Source: JAIOSM01 sp964593725 (GTDB lineage Bacteria; Desulfobacterota; Desulfobacteria; Desulfobacterales; Desulfobacteraceae). From it: a DNA stretch of 64,000 nucleotides. Location of the stretch: positions 1 through 64,000 of the forward strand of contig CAZQJS010000008.1 in assembly GCA_964593725.1 (NCBI GenBank), written 5' to 3'. The notes under the pieces are model-generated. The model saw nothing but the letters and a program-made list of their open reading frames with translations, made no database searches and was not told the DNA's origin. Position numbers and translations under genes: made by a program. Of the stretch, positions 49,673 through 58,793 are shown one piece after another (within the stretch, counting starts at the first letter, position 1; the number at the start of each line of letters is the position of its first letter).

Positions 49673-50449
49673 GTGGGTCTGAAACTTGCCATAGGCGGTA
49701 AAGGCGGAGTAGGTAAAACTACCATTACTTCTTTACTTGCAAGGTGCCTTGCTAAAACTGATAAAAGAGTCATTGCAATAGATGCAGACCCTGTTGCAAA
49801 CCTTGCAGCAGGTCTTGGTATTGATGAAGACAAACCAATCACTCCCATTGCAGAATTAAAGGACCTTATCTTTGAAAGAACCGGTGCAAAACCTGGAACC
49901 ATGGGCGGCTTTTTTACCCTGAATCCAAAAGTTGATGATATCCCTGACAGGTTCTGCCTTGAAAATGATGGTGTTAAACTCCTTGTCATGGGAACGGTCC
50001 AGTCTGGCGGTGCAGGTTGTATTTGCCCTGAGAATACAATTTTAAAGGCTTTAATGAACCACCTGATCTTAAACAGGGACGAAGTTGTTATCATGGACAT
50101 GGAAGCTGGCATAGAACATCTTGGCAGAGGCACATCAGGCGCCATGGATGGCCTTGTTATCGTTGTAAACCCTGGGAAACGAAGCAGAATCGCAGCCCAA
50201 AAAATCAGAAAAATGGGCCTGGATATCGGAATAAAGGATATCTATGTTCTGGGCAACAGGATAAAGTCAGACCAGGATGAAATACTCATTAAAGAGTCCA
50301 TGGCAGATTTCAATATCCTGGGCTGTATACCTGAATTTGATGAGGTTGCCAATGCTGACAGAGAAGGTGTACGCCCCTTTGATGACACTGCAGCCATACC
50401 GGAAGAGTTTAATACAATAGTAAAGAAGCTTTTATCAAAACAGGCCTGA
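49673..50449 (+). CDS. cooC: CooC-type nickel insertion ATPase for CODH/ACS
   Basis: MinD-family P-loop ATPase that inserts nickel into CODH (CooC) or ACS (AcsF). I choose the GTG at 49673-49675, with GGAGG six nucleotides upstream, giving GLKLAIGGKGGVGKTT at the N terminus; the ATG at 49649 would put eight odd residues before it and overlap the previous gene. The 258-residue protein has the deviant Walker A GGKGGVGKTT, VIAIDADPVANLA, the dimer-interface CxC in GAGCICPEN that binds nickel, and VVIMDMEAGIEHLGRGT. Whether it serves CODH, ACS or both cannot be told. Confidence 0.93.
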   Translation: MGLKLAIGGKGGVGKTTITSLLARCLAKTDKRVIAIDADPVANLAAGLGIDEDKPITPIAELKDLIFERTGAKPGTMGGFFTLNPKVDDIPDRFCLENDGVKLLVMGTVQSGGAGCICPENTILKALMNHLILNRDEVVIMDMEAGIEHLGRGTSGAMDGLVIVVNPGKRSRIAAQKIRKMGLDIGIKDIYVLGNRIKSDQDEILIKESMADFNILGCIPEFDEVANADREGVRPFDDTAAIPEEFNTIVKKLLSKQA

Positions 50450-50475
50450 TAAACACAACCTGCAGACCAGGCCTC

Positions 50476-50934
50476 CTATGTTTGCTGGTATTGAAATATT
50501 TCTGATTTTTTTTTCTTGATTTTATATTGGAAATAATCCTCCAGAATTTTTCCATGGTCAAACACGATACTGCCTGGAACACTATTTTCTGTAAACACCC
50601 TGGCATTCTCTGCATCATCATCTGCCTTTAAATCCCCTGCTCCCTTGCCTACAAACACCACAGACACAGTGTGGAAACGAGGGTCACGAAGTGGGTCTGA
50701 GTAGGCATGGAACTGCTCTTTTAAAATCACATCAAGACTTGTCTCCTCTTTTGCCTCCCTGATGGCGGCCGATTCCAGTGATTCTCCATAATCAACAAAC
50801 CCTCCGGGGAGTGCCCATCCATGGGGGCTGTTTTTCCTTTCTATCAGGACAATCCCACCATTGATCTCAATTATAATATCAACAGTGAGAAAAGGGTTTC
50901 TGGGATTTTCACTTCTATTGTCATTTTTCATCAT
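50476..50934 (-). CDS. Nudix hydrolase
   Basis: A 152-residue pyrophosphohydrolase. The Nudix box is near residues 45-68: GGFVDYGESLESAAIREAKE followed by ETSLDV; the closing Gly of the standard box is Ser here. The N terminus (VDIIIEINGGIVLIERKNSP) and GWALPGGFVDYGE resemble the ADP-ribose pyrophosphatase or NadR/COG1051-type group, so ADP-ribose or a related nucleotide is likely. Its start codon overlaps the stop of the upstream glycosyltransferase (ATGATGA), so they form a leftward pair. Confidence 0.85.
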   Translation of the reverse strand: MMKNDNRSENPRNPFLTVDIIIEINGGIVLIERKNSPHGWALPGGFVDYGESLESAAIREAKEETSLDVILKEQFHAYSDPLRDPRFHTVSVVFVGKGAGDLKADDDAENARVFTENSVPGSIVFDHGKILEDYFQYKIKKKKSEIFQYQQT

Positions 50935-52022
50935 AAAACACCTGCTGTCTGTTCAAATTCCTTATCATACTGTTTAATCAAAGTGTGCCAGGAGTATCTT
51001 TCCATCCAGGATGACAGTTCGCGGCCAAGGGATTCATACTGTTCGTAATTTATAATTATATCTTTAAGTTTTATCAAAAGCTCATTTTTATCTGAATACA
51101 ATATCCTGTCCAAAGATTTTTCCGGCATAATTTCAGGATATGACAATCGATCTGGTAAAACCGGTATACAGCCCATTCTTACAGCTTCAACAATGGATAT
51201 ACCAAAATTTTCCTGTATTGCCGTACTGACAACTATAGCACCCTGGTGCAAAAGTTTGAAATACTCTTTTTTTGATTCCATATAACCAAATCTTATTATC
51301 TCATCCTTAAATGTTTGTTCTGCCCTTTTAAAAACCCCTGGTATTACGTTACAACTCTCACCCAGTATGACAAGCTTAAAGGGAATATTCTGCTGTTTCA
51401 GCATCCCAAGTGCCCAGAAAAAGTCGTCCGGGTTTTTATCCCATTCCCAGCGATGGTTCCAGATAATAATATGTTCCCCATTCTCAGGCCTGGATGGTTT
51501 TTCAACAGGATATAAAAAATCACATCCAGGATATATAACAATTGATTTTTCTTTAATTTCCTCTGTTATCCATCCAGGACAGTAATCCGGAGCAGTATCC
51601 AGCAATTGATCCACTTTTATTATAAACTCATTTTGCTGAAACTTTGAATTAAAAATAACCTTTGTTGCTGTAAGGGCAGATGATATGTTTATATATCCGA
51701 ACTGAACATCTCTGCTCCTGTTTTCTGCCAGAGGATATGTGAGCTGATTTTCATGAAAATATAAGATACCAGGCAGGGAGCAGGCATGAGCAACAGCTTT
51801 AAAATCAGAAAGGTTGATCATACCTGTTGCAAATATCAAATCATACATCTCAATATTCCTGACCTTTCTTGAAAACTCCAATGCTGCCCCCTGCATTCTC
51901 CATTTCCAACTCCTGGCAGCAAGGGAAATAATATCAATTTCATGTTTTGAATATTTCCTTAAGCCAAGGGCAAAATCTTTATGGGAGCCGCCGAAAAAAG
52001 ATTCTAAAAATAGTATCTTCAT
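50931..52022 (-). CDS. Glycosyltransferase of the tRNA-queuosine alpha-mannosyltransferase (QTMAN/DUF3524) family
   Basis: A 363-residue GT-B protein. The N-terminal domain (about residues 1-165) matches the DUF3524 family: MKILFLESFFGGSHKDFA, LPGILYFHENQLTYP, NISSALTATKVIFNS and DYCPGW-type words are hallmarks. The C-terminal GT4-like domain has HIIIWNHRWEWDKNPDDFF, LKLVILGESC-like (FKLVILGESC), and VVSTAIQENFGISIVEAVRMG, where the E-x7-E donor motif sits. In vertebrates the homologue GTDC1 mannosylates queuosine in tRNA-Asp. Bacterial members are common but their product is less clear; mannosyl-queuosine is the best guess. Coupled to a Nudix gene. The family call is firm, the substrate inferred. 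Confidence 0.8.
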   Translation of the reverse strand: MKILFLESFFGGSHKDFALGLRKYSKHEIDIISLAARSWKWRMQGAALEFSRKVRNIEMYDLIFATGMINLSDFKAVAHACSLPGILYFHENQLTYPLAENRSRDVQFGYINISSALTATKVIFNSKFQQNEFIIKVDQLLDTAPDYCPGWITEEIKEKSIVIYPGCDFLYPVEKPSRPENGEHIIIWNHRWEWDKNPDDFFWALGMLKQQNIPFKLVILGESCNVIPGVFKRAEQTFKDEIIRFGYMESKKEYFKLLHQGAIVVSTAIQENFGISIVEAVRMGCIPVLPDRLSYPEIMPEKSLDRILYSDKNELLIKLKDIIINYEQYESLGRELSSWMERYSWHTLIKQYDKEFEQTAGVL

Positions 52023-52067
52023 AACCTGGTTAACATCCTTTACACATTTTTTTCTGCTGTTTCTCCA

Positions 52068-54806
52068 TCAACTCTTCCCATCCAGTATTGCCCTGATCAG
52101 GATTGCAAGTTTTGCATTGCTGATGGGTTTCTGGATATACTGATGTGCTCCGATTTCCAGGGCTTTTGCTTCAGTAAGTCTCTCGCTGTATCCTGTGCAT
52201 ATTATTATGGGCAGGCCCTGTCTGACTTTTAAAATTTTTTTTGCAAGTTCATCCCCCGGCATTACAGGCATGGTCATATCGGTTACAACCAGATCATACT
52301 GATCTGGATGCTCCATGAACGCCTCAAATGCCTTTGCACCATTATCAAAGGTTGTAACATTATATCCAAGGTTTGTCAGAAACTTGCGGGCAATTATCCT
52401 GATATCCTCTTCATCATCAACCACCATGATATTTTCCGATCCACTCTGTACATCAACTTTTTCTTTTTCTGCCACATTAAGATTAACATCCTGATCAACC
52501 ATGGGCAGATAGATATAAAAATCCGTACCCTTTCCCACAACACTGTTAACCTTAATAAAGCCATCATGCTCATCAATAATTGCATGGACCACAGACAGAC
52601 CAAAACCTGTTCCTTTACCCACCTCCTTGGTTGTAAAATAGGGGTCAAATGCTTTTAATAAAGTTTCATTATCCATGCCAGTGCCTGTATCTGAAATCCT
52701 AAGCTCCAGATATTTTCCAGGCTCAATATTTTGTCCGAAAATATCTTTGCCACCGGGGATATCAGTCTCTTTGAGCTGCACAGTCAAAAGGCCTTCAGCC
52801 TTTTCCATGGAATGGTATGCATTGGTGCACAGGTTCATGATTACCTGGTGCATCTGGGTTGAATCTGCCAGAACCTTTGCCCTTAAATTGCATTTTTCCC
52901 GGATTTCAATGGTGGTTGGAATTGATGATCTGATAAGTTTGAGGGCCTCTTTAACAACTATATATAAGAAGAGCGGATGCTTTTCATATTCAGATCTCCT
53001 GCTGAATGTCAGAATCTGCTGTACAAGTTCTGCTGCCCTTTGTGCACCCTTGACTATCTGCACAATATATTCCCCGGCCTCCCCTGGAGTATCAAGATTT
53101 AATTCAGCCAGTTGTGCATACCCGAAAATACCAGACAGTATATTATTGAAATCATGGGCGATTCCGCCGGCAAGGGTTCCTATTGCCTCCATCTTCTGGG
53201 CTTTTTCCAATTGTACTGCCATATTCTTCCTCTCAATGGCTGCCTGTTTATACTCTGTAATATCCCTGCCCTCGGTAATAATAAAGGCCACATCACCAGC
53301 ACTGTTAAATACAGGCTTCAGACTGATATCAATATCCCTTATTTCATTATCCCTGGAAACACTTGTGGTTTCAAAGCGTACAAAAGAACCGCCAAGTGCT
53401 TTTTCCACACTCATTTTAACAAGCTGTCTGACGTCTTTATCATGTCTCCACCAGAGCGCCTCCTGAAAGGGTCTGCCCACTACATCTTCCAGGTTGCAGC
53501 CTGCAAAATCAAGGCCGCTCTGGTTTATGTCTTCCAGTACCCCGGTCGGGGACAAAATACCTGCATGCTGAAAAGACTGATTAAAAAGCCCGCGCAGTTT
53601 CAAGGCACTCTCCTCAAGTGCTGCACGTGCCAGTCTGTTCTTCTCTATCTCAGATTCGATTTTTCTCTGATTTTTTTCCAGTTGATCCATGAAATAATTA
53701 AAATGACGTGATAACCTGGCAAATTCATCGCGTCCCTTGACAGCCATGCGCACGGAAAAATTACCTTCTGCCCCTTTTCCGAATTTATCCATCAATGATA
53801 CAAGAGGTCGTGTGATGGATTTACTGATAAAATATGTAATACCAATTGATAAGATAACAACCAGAACCGGTATAATGATTAAAAAATTCCTGAAAGTATT
53901 CAACGGCTTAAAGACCTCCTGAACATAGCTTGAGGAAACCACGATCCATTTATATTCAGGCAGATGCTTAAAAGTTACTATTCTCTCCTGCGCCTCTTTT
54001 TCACCTGGATTTTTCCAGGAATAATTTATCTTGCCATTTTTAATTTTAAGGATTTTTCTTATAAATTCATTGGGGTAATCTTGCCTGGCAAGCAGGTTGA
54101 TCCCGGGAAGTGTGGGATGAACAACAGCTGTGCCATCTTCATTCAGGACATAGGCATACCCTGTTGCCCCGGTTCCATGGGAAAGTATACTATCTTTAAA
54201 ATCATTAATATCCACAAGCTTACTGAACTCTTCGCGATATGAAGAGACTGAGATAATCCAGTCAAATGGTTTAAAATAGACCATATATAATGCCTTGGGC
54301 CGTTTATGATTCTCTCCCGGGTTTATCCACTCATACTCAAGATACCCGGTTTTTATCTCTATTTGCTTTTTAATAAATTCATATCCGGAAACATTGGAAC
54401 CATTAACCCTGTCATTGGGGTGTATGACAACAATACCCTTGCTGTTCAGGCAATATATATAACCGCTTTCACCAATGGTCTGGCTGAGGAATATCTCTTT
54501 GATCTTATTTTCTGCCTCAGACCTGCTCAATTTACCTTTTTTATATTTGTTGTGAAAATACCGGGCAATATCCAGATTCTTCCCGGCAATGGCATGGAGC
54601 CGGTTCTTTATTGATACCCTGGCAGATGTTTTTATCAAATTAACCAGGGAGTCTGTGGAATCATACAGTTTATTTTCTATGCTGGTTTGAAGTATATTTT
54701 TAACCTGGTAATATGCAATTGTACTTCCAACTATTATCAGGGGGATAAAAACAAACATGAATGTGACCAGGAGCTTGTTCTGAAATTTCAGCCTTTCCAA
54801 TATCAT
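52068..54806 (-). CDS. Hybrid sensor histidine kinase (Cache-HAMP-PAS-HisKA-HATPase-REC)
   Basis: A 912-residue membrane sensor kinase. Transmembrane helix 1 is near residues 11-33; a periplasmic double-Cache region with two repeated units (ESGYIYCLNSKGIVVIHPN and TGYAYVLNEDGTAVVHPTL) is followed by helix 2 (FLIIIPVLVVILSIGITYF), HAMP, a PAS domain, HisKA with His551 in GGIAHDFNNIL, HATPase (MNLCTNAYHSM, GTGFGLSVVHAI) and a C-terminal receiver with Asp843 in VVTDMTMPVM. Cache domains commonly bind small metabolites such as amino acids or organic acids. I use the ATG at 54804-54806; a TTG four codons earlier is the alternative. It has no DNA-binding output. Confidence 0.92.
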   Translation of the reverse strand: MILERLKFQNKLLVTFMFVFIPLIIVGSTIAYYQVKNILQTSIENKLYDSTDSLVNLIKTSARVSIKNRLHAIAGKNLDIARYFHNKYKKGKLSRSEAENKIKEIFLSQTIGESGYIYCLNSKGIVVIHPNDRVNGSNVSGYEFIKKQIEIKTGYLEYEWINPGENHKRPKALYMVYFKPFDWIISVSSYREEFSKLVDINDFKDSILSHGTGATGYAYVLNEDGTAVVHPTLPGINLLARQDYPNEFIRKILKIKNGKINYSWKNPGEKEAQERIVTFKHLPEYKWIVVSSSYVQEVFKPLNTFRNFLIIIPVLVVILSIGITYFISKSITRPLVSLMDKFGKGAEGNFSVRMAVKGRDEFARLSRHFNYFMDQLEKNQRKIESEIEKNRLARAALEESALKLRGLFNQSFQHAGILSPTGVLEDINQSGLDFAGCNLEDVVGRPFQEALWWRHDKDVRQLVKMSVEKALGGSFVRFETTSVSRDNEIRDIDISLKPVFNSAGDVAFIITEGRDITEYKQAAIERKNMAVQLEKAQKMEAIGTLAGGIAHDFNNILSGIFGYAQLAELNLDTPGEAGEYIVQIVKGAQRAAELVQQILTFSRRSEYEKHPLFLYIVVKEALKLIRSSIPTTIEIREKCNLRAKVLADSTQMHQVIMNLCTNAYHSMEKAEGLLTVQLKETDIPGGKDIFGQNIEPGKYLELRISDTGTGMDNETLLKAFDPYFTTKEVGKGTGFGLSVVHAIIDEHDGFIKVNSVVGKGTDFYIYLPMVDQDVNLNVAEKEKVDVQSGSENIMVVDDEEDIRIIARKFLTNLGYNVTTFDNGAKAFEAFMEHPDQYDLVVTDMTMPVMPGDELAKKILKVRQGLPIIICTGYSERLTEAKALEIGAHQYIQKPISNAKLAILIRAILDGKS

Positions 54807-54843
54807 TGAATACACCAACCCCTGATATTATATGTCAATTCAG

Positions 54844-55617
54844 TTAAAAATATGTTCTTGCCCCGGCATAATGCTTTTGATAATAGGGAGAGTTGAGTCC
54901 TTGAAAACGTACGGTTTTTCCCCTGCTTGGAGCATGGATAAATTTTGAATTACCAGTGTATATTCCAACATGGGATACAGCATTGCCCCGTGTCCTGAAA
55001 AAAACAAGATCGCCCTTTTTTAAATCTTTTTTCAGTACAAACTTACCTGTTTTAAACTGTTCCCTTGATGTCCTTGGCAGCATAACACCTGACTCACGAT
55101 AGACTGAATAGGAAAGTCCGCTGCAATCAAATCCAGTCACAGAGTTTATACCTCCCCATTTATAGGGGACACCTATATAACTTGCTGCATCGTCAACTAT
55201 CTGCTGCCTTATATGATTTACCTTAACATTTGTATCCCTGTACTGCCTGGGAAACACAATAAAATACTCATCAATGACATGAATGAATTGTAACTGCTCT
55301 GCCTCTTTTCTTGCGGCTTCCTTTGAAGGATAATTGCCAAATCTTACTTTGAAAAGGCCATCCTTGTCTTTAAAACTGAATGCATCAACATATTGATCAA
55401 GTTTTCTTCCATATGCATCAGCATTGGAAAAACTCTGAAATGCACCAACCTGGATTGAGTATCTTATAAACTCCAGGGCTGATTTTTTTTTAATAATCTT
55501 TCTATTCTCTTTTACATGGTGAGACGGGCTGTAATACACTTTTGTACTACAGGATATGATGGATAGAAGGCTTACAGTCATAAACACAGTCATAAACAAT
55601 TTCAGCATCTTTCCCAT
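54844..55617 (-). CDS. SPOR-NlpC/P60 peptidoglycan endopeptidase lipoprotein
   Basis: An exported 257-residue cell-wall hydrolase. The signal peptide ends in LLSIISC, a lipobox-like site. A SPOR domain follows (about residues 50-120, RYSIQVGAFQSFSNADAYG, LFKVRFGNYPSKEAARKEA), which binds denuded glycan at the septum. The NlpC/P60 domain (about 140-257) has the catalytic Cys in FDCSGLSYSVY and His residues in SHVGIYTG and FIHAPSRG. It cleaves stem peptides, often D-Glu-mDAP bonds. SPOR plus NlpC/P60 suggests a division-site hydrolase. Start is uncertain between 55617, 55623 (TTG) and 55608. It sits between two hybrid histidine kinases. Confidence 0.87.
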   Translation of the reverse strand: MGKMLKLFMTVFMTVSLLSIISCSTKVYYSPSHHVKENRKIIKKKSALEFIRYSIQVGAFQSFSNADAYGRKLDQYVDAFSFKDKDGLFKVRFGNYPSKEAARKEAEQLQFIHVIDEYFIVFPRQYRDTNVKVNHIRQQIVDDAASYIGVPYKWGGINSVTGFDCSGLSYSVYRESGVMLPRTSREQFKTGKFVLKKDLKKGDLVFFRTRGNAVSHVGIYTGNSKFIHAPSRGKTVRFQGLNSPYYQKHYAGARTYF

Positions 55618-55674
55618 GGACAATATTATAACTTACTTAGTTTGAAAAACAAGGATTTAAGAAGTTTTCACTTA

Positions 55675-57306
55675 TTATTTTGTGCACTTAAGAATTTTTC
55701 TGACCGCAAACGACAGATCAATCATTTCATAGGGTTTTTCCAGGTAATGACTGACACCAAGGGCCTTTGCTGTTTTTTCCGTCATGGTCTCACTATATCC
55801 TGTGCATAGAATTACCGGAAGATCAGGTTTCAATTTTCTAACTTCTGTTATCAGCCGCCTGCCTGTCATCCCCGGCATGGCCATATCAGTGATGAGAAGG
55901 TCAATTTTAACCTTATCAATTAAAAAATATCCCAGGGCATCCTTGCCTGACAGTGCTGTAATCACAGAATATCCTGCGTTTGTCAGCATTTTTCTGGCAA
56001 GTTTTACAATTACCTGTTCATCATCGACAAAAAGTATATTACCCTCGCCGGTTGCAAGCTTTTTATCATTGGAAGAGGCTTGATCTTCCTCAGTTTTTCC
56101 ATTATTTGCCGGAAAATATAGAAAAAATGTTGAACCCCTGCCGGATTCACTTTCAACCCTTATATGGCCCTGGTGTGCACGCAGGATTCCAAGACAGGTA
56201 GTAAGACCGAGCCCTGTACCCTTACCTGGTTTTTTTGTTGTAAAATAGGGATCAAAAATCCTTGATTTGACATCTTTTTCCATACCTTTACCACTGTCTG
56301 AAATTTTCATCTCAATATATGGCCCTGGCTCCATGTCAAGGAAACTTGCTGAAAACTCTGCATCAAGATCAACATTTCTTATTTCAATTTTAAGCACCCC
56401 TGTGTCACTATCTTCCATGGCATGCATTGCATTGGTGCAAAGGTTCATAATGATCTGATGGATCTGGGTTGCATCGGCATTTATTGTTCTAAGGTTTTCT
56501 TCCACATTATCAATGATTTTAATACTGGTGGGCAGGGTGGATTTTATCAATTTAAGAGCCTCTTTTACAACAAAACCGATATTAATTGACCTTACCAAAC
56601 CTGATTGCTCTTTTCTTGTTGCAGTCAGAATCTGTTTTACAAGTTCCCTTGCCCTGTGCCCTGATTCAAGGATCAATTCAAAGGCCTCTTTTATTTCACC
56701 CTCCTCCTTTAAATCAAGGAGTATCAGTTCTGCACTGCCAATGATGGAAGTTAAAATATTATTAAAATCATGGGTTATACCACCTGCCAGGGTGCCAATG
56801 GCCTCCATTCTCTGGGCCTGGCGCAGCTCTTCCTCAAGTATTTTCTGTTTTGTAATATTCCGGATGAATGCAAGGCTTGCAGGCCTGCCTTCCCATTCAA
56901 CTGCAACCGATTTAATCTCCACCCAGATAATGGTATTATCACTTCTGACCGCCCTTACCCTGAAATGTTCATCCCCCTGCTCCAGATGGATATTACTCTT
57001 ATGATTGAGCATAACGTCGTCAACATCGTCGGGATGGACATAATCAAAAAAATTTTTTGCAGCCTTTTTTTTGTCATTAATCCTTAAAAGATCAAGCATT
57101 TTCTGATTTACAAATTTAACCTTGTCATCCTGAACAACAACAATACCGTCACCGCCGTTCTCAACAAGGAGCCTGTACTTCTTTTCACTCTGATAAAGCT
57201 TATTGTATTTTAACATAAGCTTTTCATACCCATTTTCCCGTCCTGGCACACAAGTTGTATCATTTTGACAGCGCCCTGGAAAAATCTTTTTTAACCAAGC
57301 AATCAT
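55675..57306 (-). CDS. Hybrid histidine kinase (PAS-HisKA-HATPase-REC), soluble
   Basis: A kinase of about 543 residues, paralogous to the C-terminal half of the neighbour at 52068. No transmembrane helix is visible, so it is likely cytoplasmic or peripheral. Order: PAS (about 40-155, YRLLVENGGDGIVVVQDDK, PASLAFIRNITKQKILE), HisKA with His179 in GGITHDFNNIL, HATPase (MNLCTNAMHAM, GTGLGLTTCLGIL) and receiver with Asp474 in LLITDMAMPGM. The ATG at 57304-57306 (IAWLKKIFPGRC follows) is preferred over a TTG at 57330. The intervening SPOR-NlpC/P60 gene runs in the same direction. Confidence 0.9.
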   Translation of the reverse strand: MIAWLKKIFPGRCQNDTTCVPGRENGYEKLMLKYNKLYQSEKKYRLLVENGGDGIVVVQDDKVKFVNQKMLDLLRINDKKKAAKNFFDYVHPDDVDDVMLNHKSNIHLEQGDEHFRVRAVRSDNTIIWVEIKSVAVEWEGRPASLAFIRNITKQKILEEELRQAQRMEAIGTLAGGITHDFNNILTSIIGSAELILLDLKEEGEIKEAFELILESGHRARELVKQILTATRKEQSGLVRSINIGFVVKEALKLIKSTLPTSIKIIDNVEENLRTINADATQIHQIIMNLCTNAMHAMEDSDTGVLKIEIRNVDLDAEFSASFLDMEPGPYIEMKISDSGKGMEKDVKSRIFDPYFTTKKPGKGTGLGLTTCLGILRAHQGHIRVESESGRGSTFFLYFPANNGKTEEDQASSNDKKLATGEGNILFVDDEQVIVKLARKMLTNAGYSVITALSGKDALGYFLIDKVKIDLLITDMAMPGMTGRRLITEVRKLKPDLPVILCTGYSETMTEKTAKALGVSHYLEKPYEMIDLSFAVRKILKCTK

Positions 57307-57488
57307 GAAACGATTCAGCCTTTTAGACAAACATATTATAAAAATATACGAATTTTCGTGTAGCTACCTATTTTTCGATGATTTTAAATAATAACACATT
57401 TTTATAAAAATTTGGTATTATTTTTTAAAAATAATGGAAAACTAATGAATAAAACTGTATGTTGATCTAAAATTAATCAAGGGAGACC

Positions 57489-58754
57489 ATGGCTGAAACG
57501 TTTGAAAATAATCATCTTAAGATCACTCTGAAAAAAAAAGGGTTCAACAGATACACAAAAATCAGTTTCCCTGTAAAATACGGTATATATTCAGAAATTG
57601 AAACCGATAAATATATATTCCAATTCAACCTTGAAGATGAAATTGTAAGGGCGAAAAGCAAAGATATCTCCTGGATCAATCCCTCAGAATGGTTAAAACG
57701 AACCATGGGCAATGACTGGATCTATTATTCAACAGGAGGATATTCAGGGGTGTTTGAAGCCATAGGAGAGTATTACCTGCCGAACTTCCAATACTCCACC
57801 AACTCTTTAATCGGCGGAAAGCCGTTTAAAGAGCATTTAGTTTGCAGGATTGTGACAAAATGGCATGAAATTATAAAAAAGATAGATAAATATAATGATG
57901 TTCCAGGAAAATTTAATACATTTATTAAAAATATACTTGACCGGTCAGATAACCATCTGTCCAGAAAGGCAGAAAAGCTGTTTAAAATCATTCACAACAG
58001 GGCAAGTGTACTTCCGCCGGATGCCCGCCATGTTGATTATGATATCATACCTGTTAATATCTCACTTGGGTGCCTTTACCACTGCAGGTTCTGCCGTGTT
58101 AAAACCAGGCATGGCTTCTCCCTTTTATCAAGGAAGAATATAACATGCCAGATAAAAAGCTTAAAACGATTATATGGGAAAGATATCATTAACTATAATT
58201 CGATTTTCCTGGGAGAACATGATGGCCTTAATGCCCCTGTTGATCTGATTGTATTTGCTGCTGAACAGGCCTGTTATGAATTTGATTTCAGGCACTCTTA
58301 TATGGGGCCGGGACGTTTGTTCCTGTTTGGAAGTGTTGATGCGCTGCTGGGAATGGCAAAGAGGGATTTTGAAAAACTATGTGCCCTTCCCTTTTATATC
58401 CACATCAATATCGGACTTGAATCCGCAGATCAGGAAACATTGGATCTACTTGGAAAGCCCCTTTCAGTGGAAAAGATCAGGGAAGCATATATTATGATAC
58501 GCAATATCAATATTAAATATGACAACATTGAGATATCATCAAACTTCATATTTGATGATACCCTGCCGGAAAACCACTATACAGCCCTGCTTAAGCTAGT
58601 GGACCTGGAGTATAAATCCTTTAAAAACAAAGGAGATATTTATCTTTCTCCATTGCACACGGGCGCACCTTCAAGGGCAGAACTCTATAAGTTCAACTAC
58701 CTTAAGATGAGATGCCCTGTTCCAACCTTTCTATATATTATCCAGAGACTATAG
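57489..58754 (+). CDS. Radical SAM protein of unknown substrate
   Basis: A 421-residue protein with the radical-SAM cluster motif CLYHCRFC (CxxxCxxC, about residues 198-205), followed by HYNSIFLGEHDGLN-like and the TIM-barrel word FYIHINIGLESADQETLDLL (residues about 305-325). The N-terminal 185 residues are an added domain (YTKISFPVKYGIYSEIETDK, WINPSEWLKRTMGNDW) with no recognised motif. The substrate is unknown. The PHP phosphoesterase gene starts about 40 bp downstream, so the two likely form a unit. AGGGAG lies near the ATG. The pair could modify a small molecule or peptide; nothing in the sequence says which. Confidence 0.8.
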   Translation: MAETFENNHLKITLKKKGFNRYTKISFPVKYGIYSEIETDKYIFQFNLEDEIVRAKSKDISWINPSEWLKRTMGNDWIYYSTGGYSGVFEAIGEYYLPNFQYSTNSLIGGKPFKEHLVCRIVTKWHEIIKKIDKYNDVPGKFNTFIKNILDRSDNHLSRKAEKLFKIIHNRASVLPPDARHVDYDIIPVNISLGCLYHCRFCRVKTRHGFSLLSRKNITCQIKSLKRLYGKDIINYNSIFLGEHDGLNAPVDLIVFAAEQACYEFDFRHSYMGPGRLFLFGSVDALLGMAKRDFEKLCALPFYIHINIGLESADQETLDLLGKPLSVEKIREAYIMIRNINIKYDNIEISSNFIFDDTLPENHYTALLKLVDLEYKSFKNKGDIYLSPLHTGAPSRAELYKFNYLKMRCPVPTFLYIIQRL

Positions 58755-58793
58755 TCTTGATTTTCTCCTGATTTGATGTTAGCTATTCTGATC

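Noticed and set aside
40990..50449. In-frame TGA as selenocysteine or TAG as pyrrolysine in the acs locus
   Set aside because: All acs genes are full length with no interrupted frames, so no recoding is needed.
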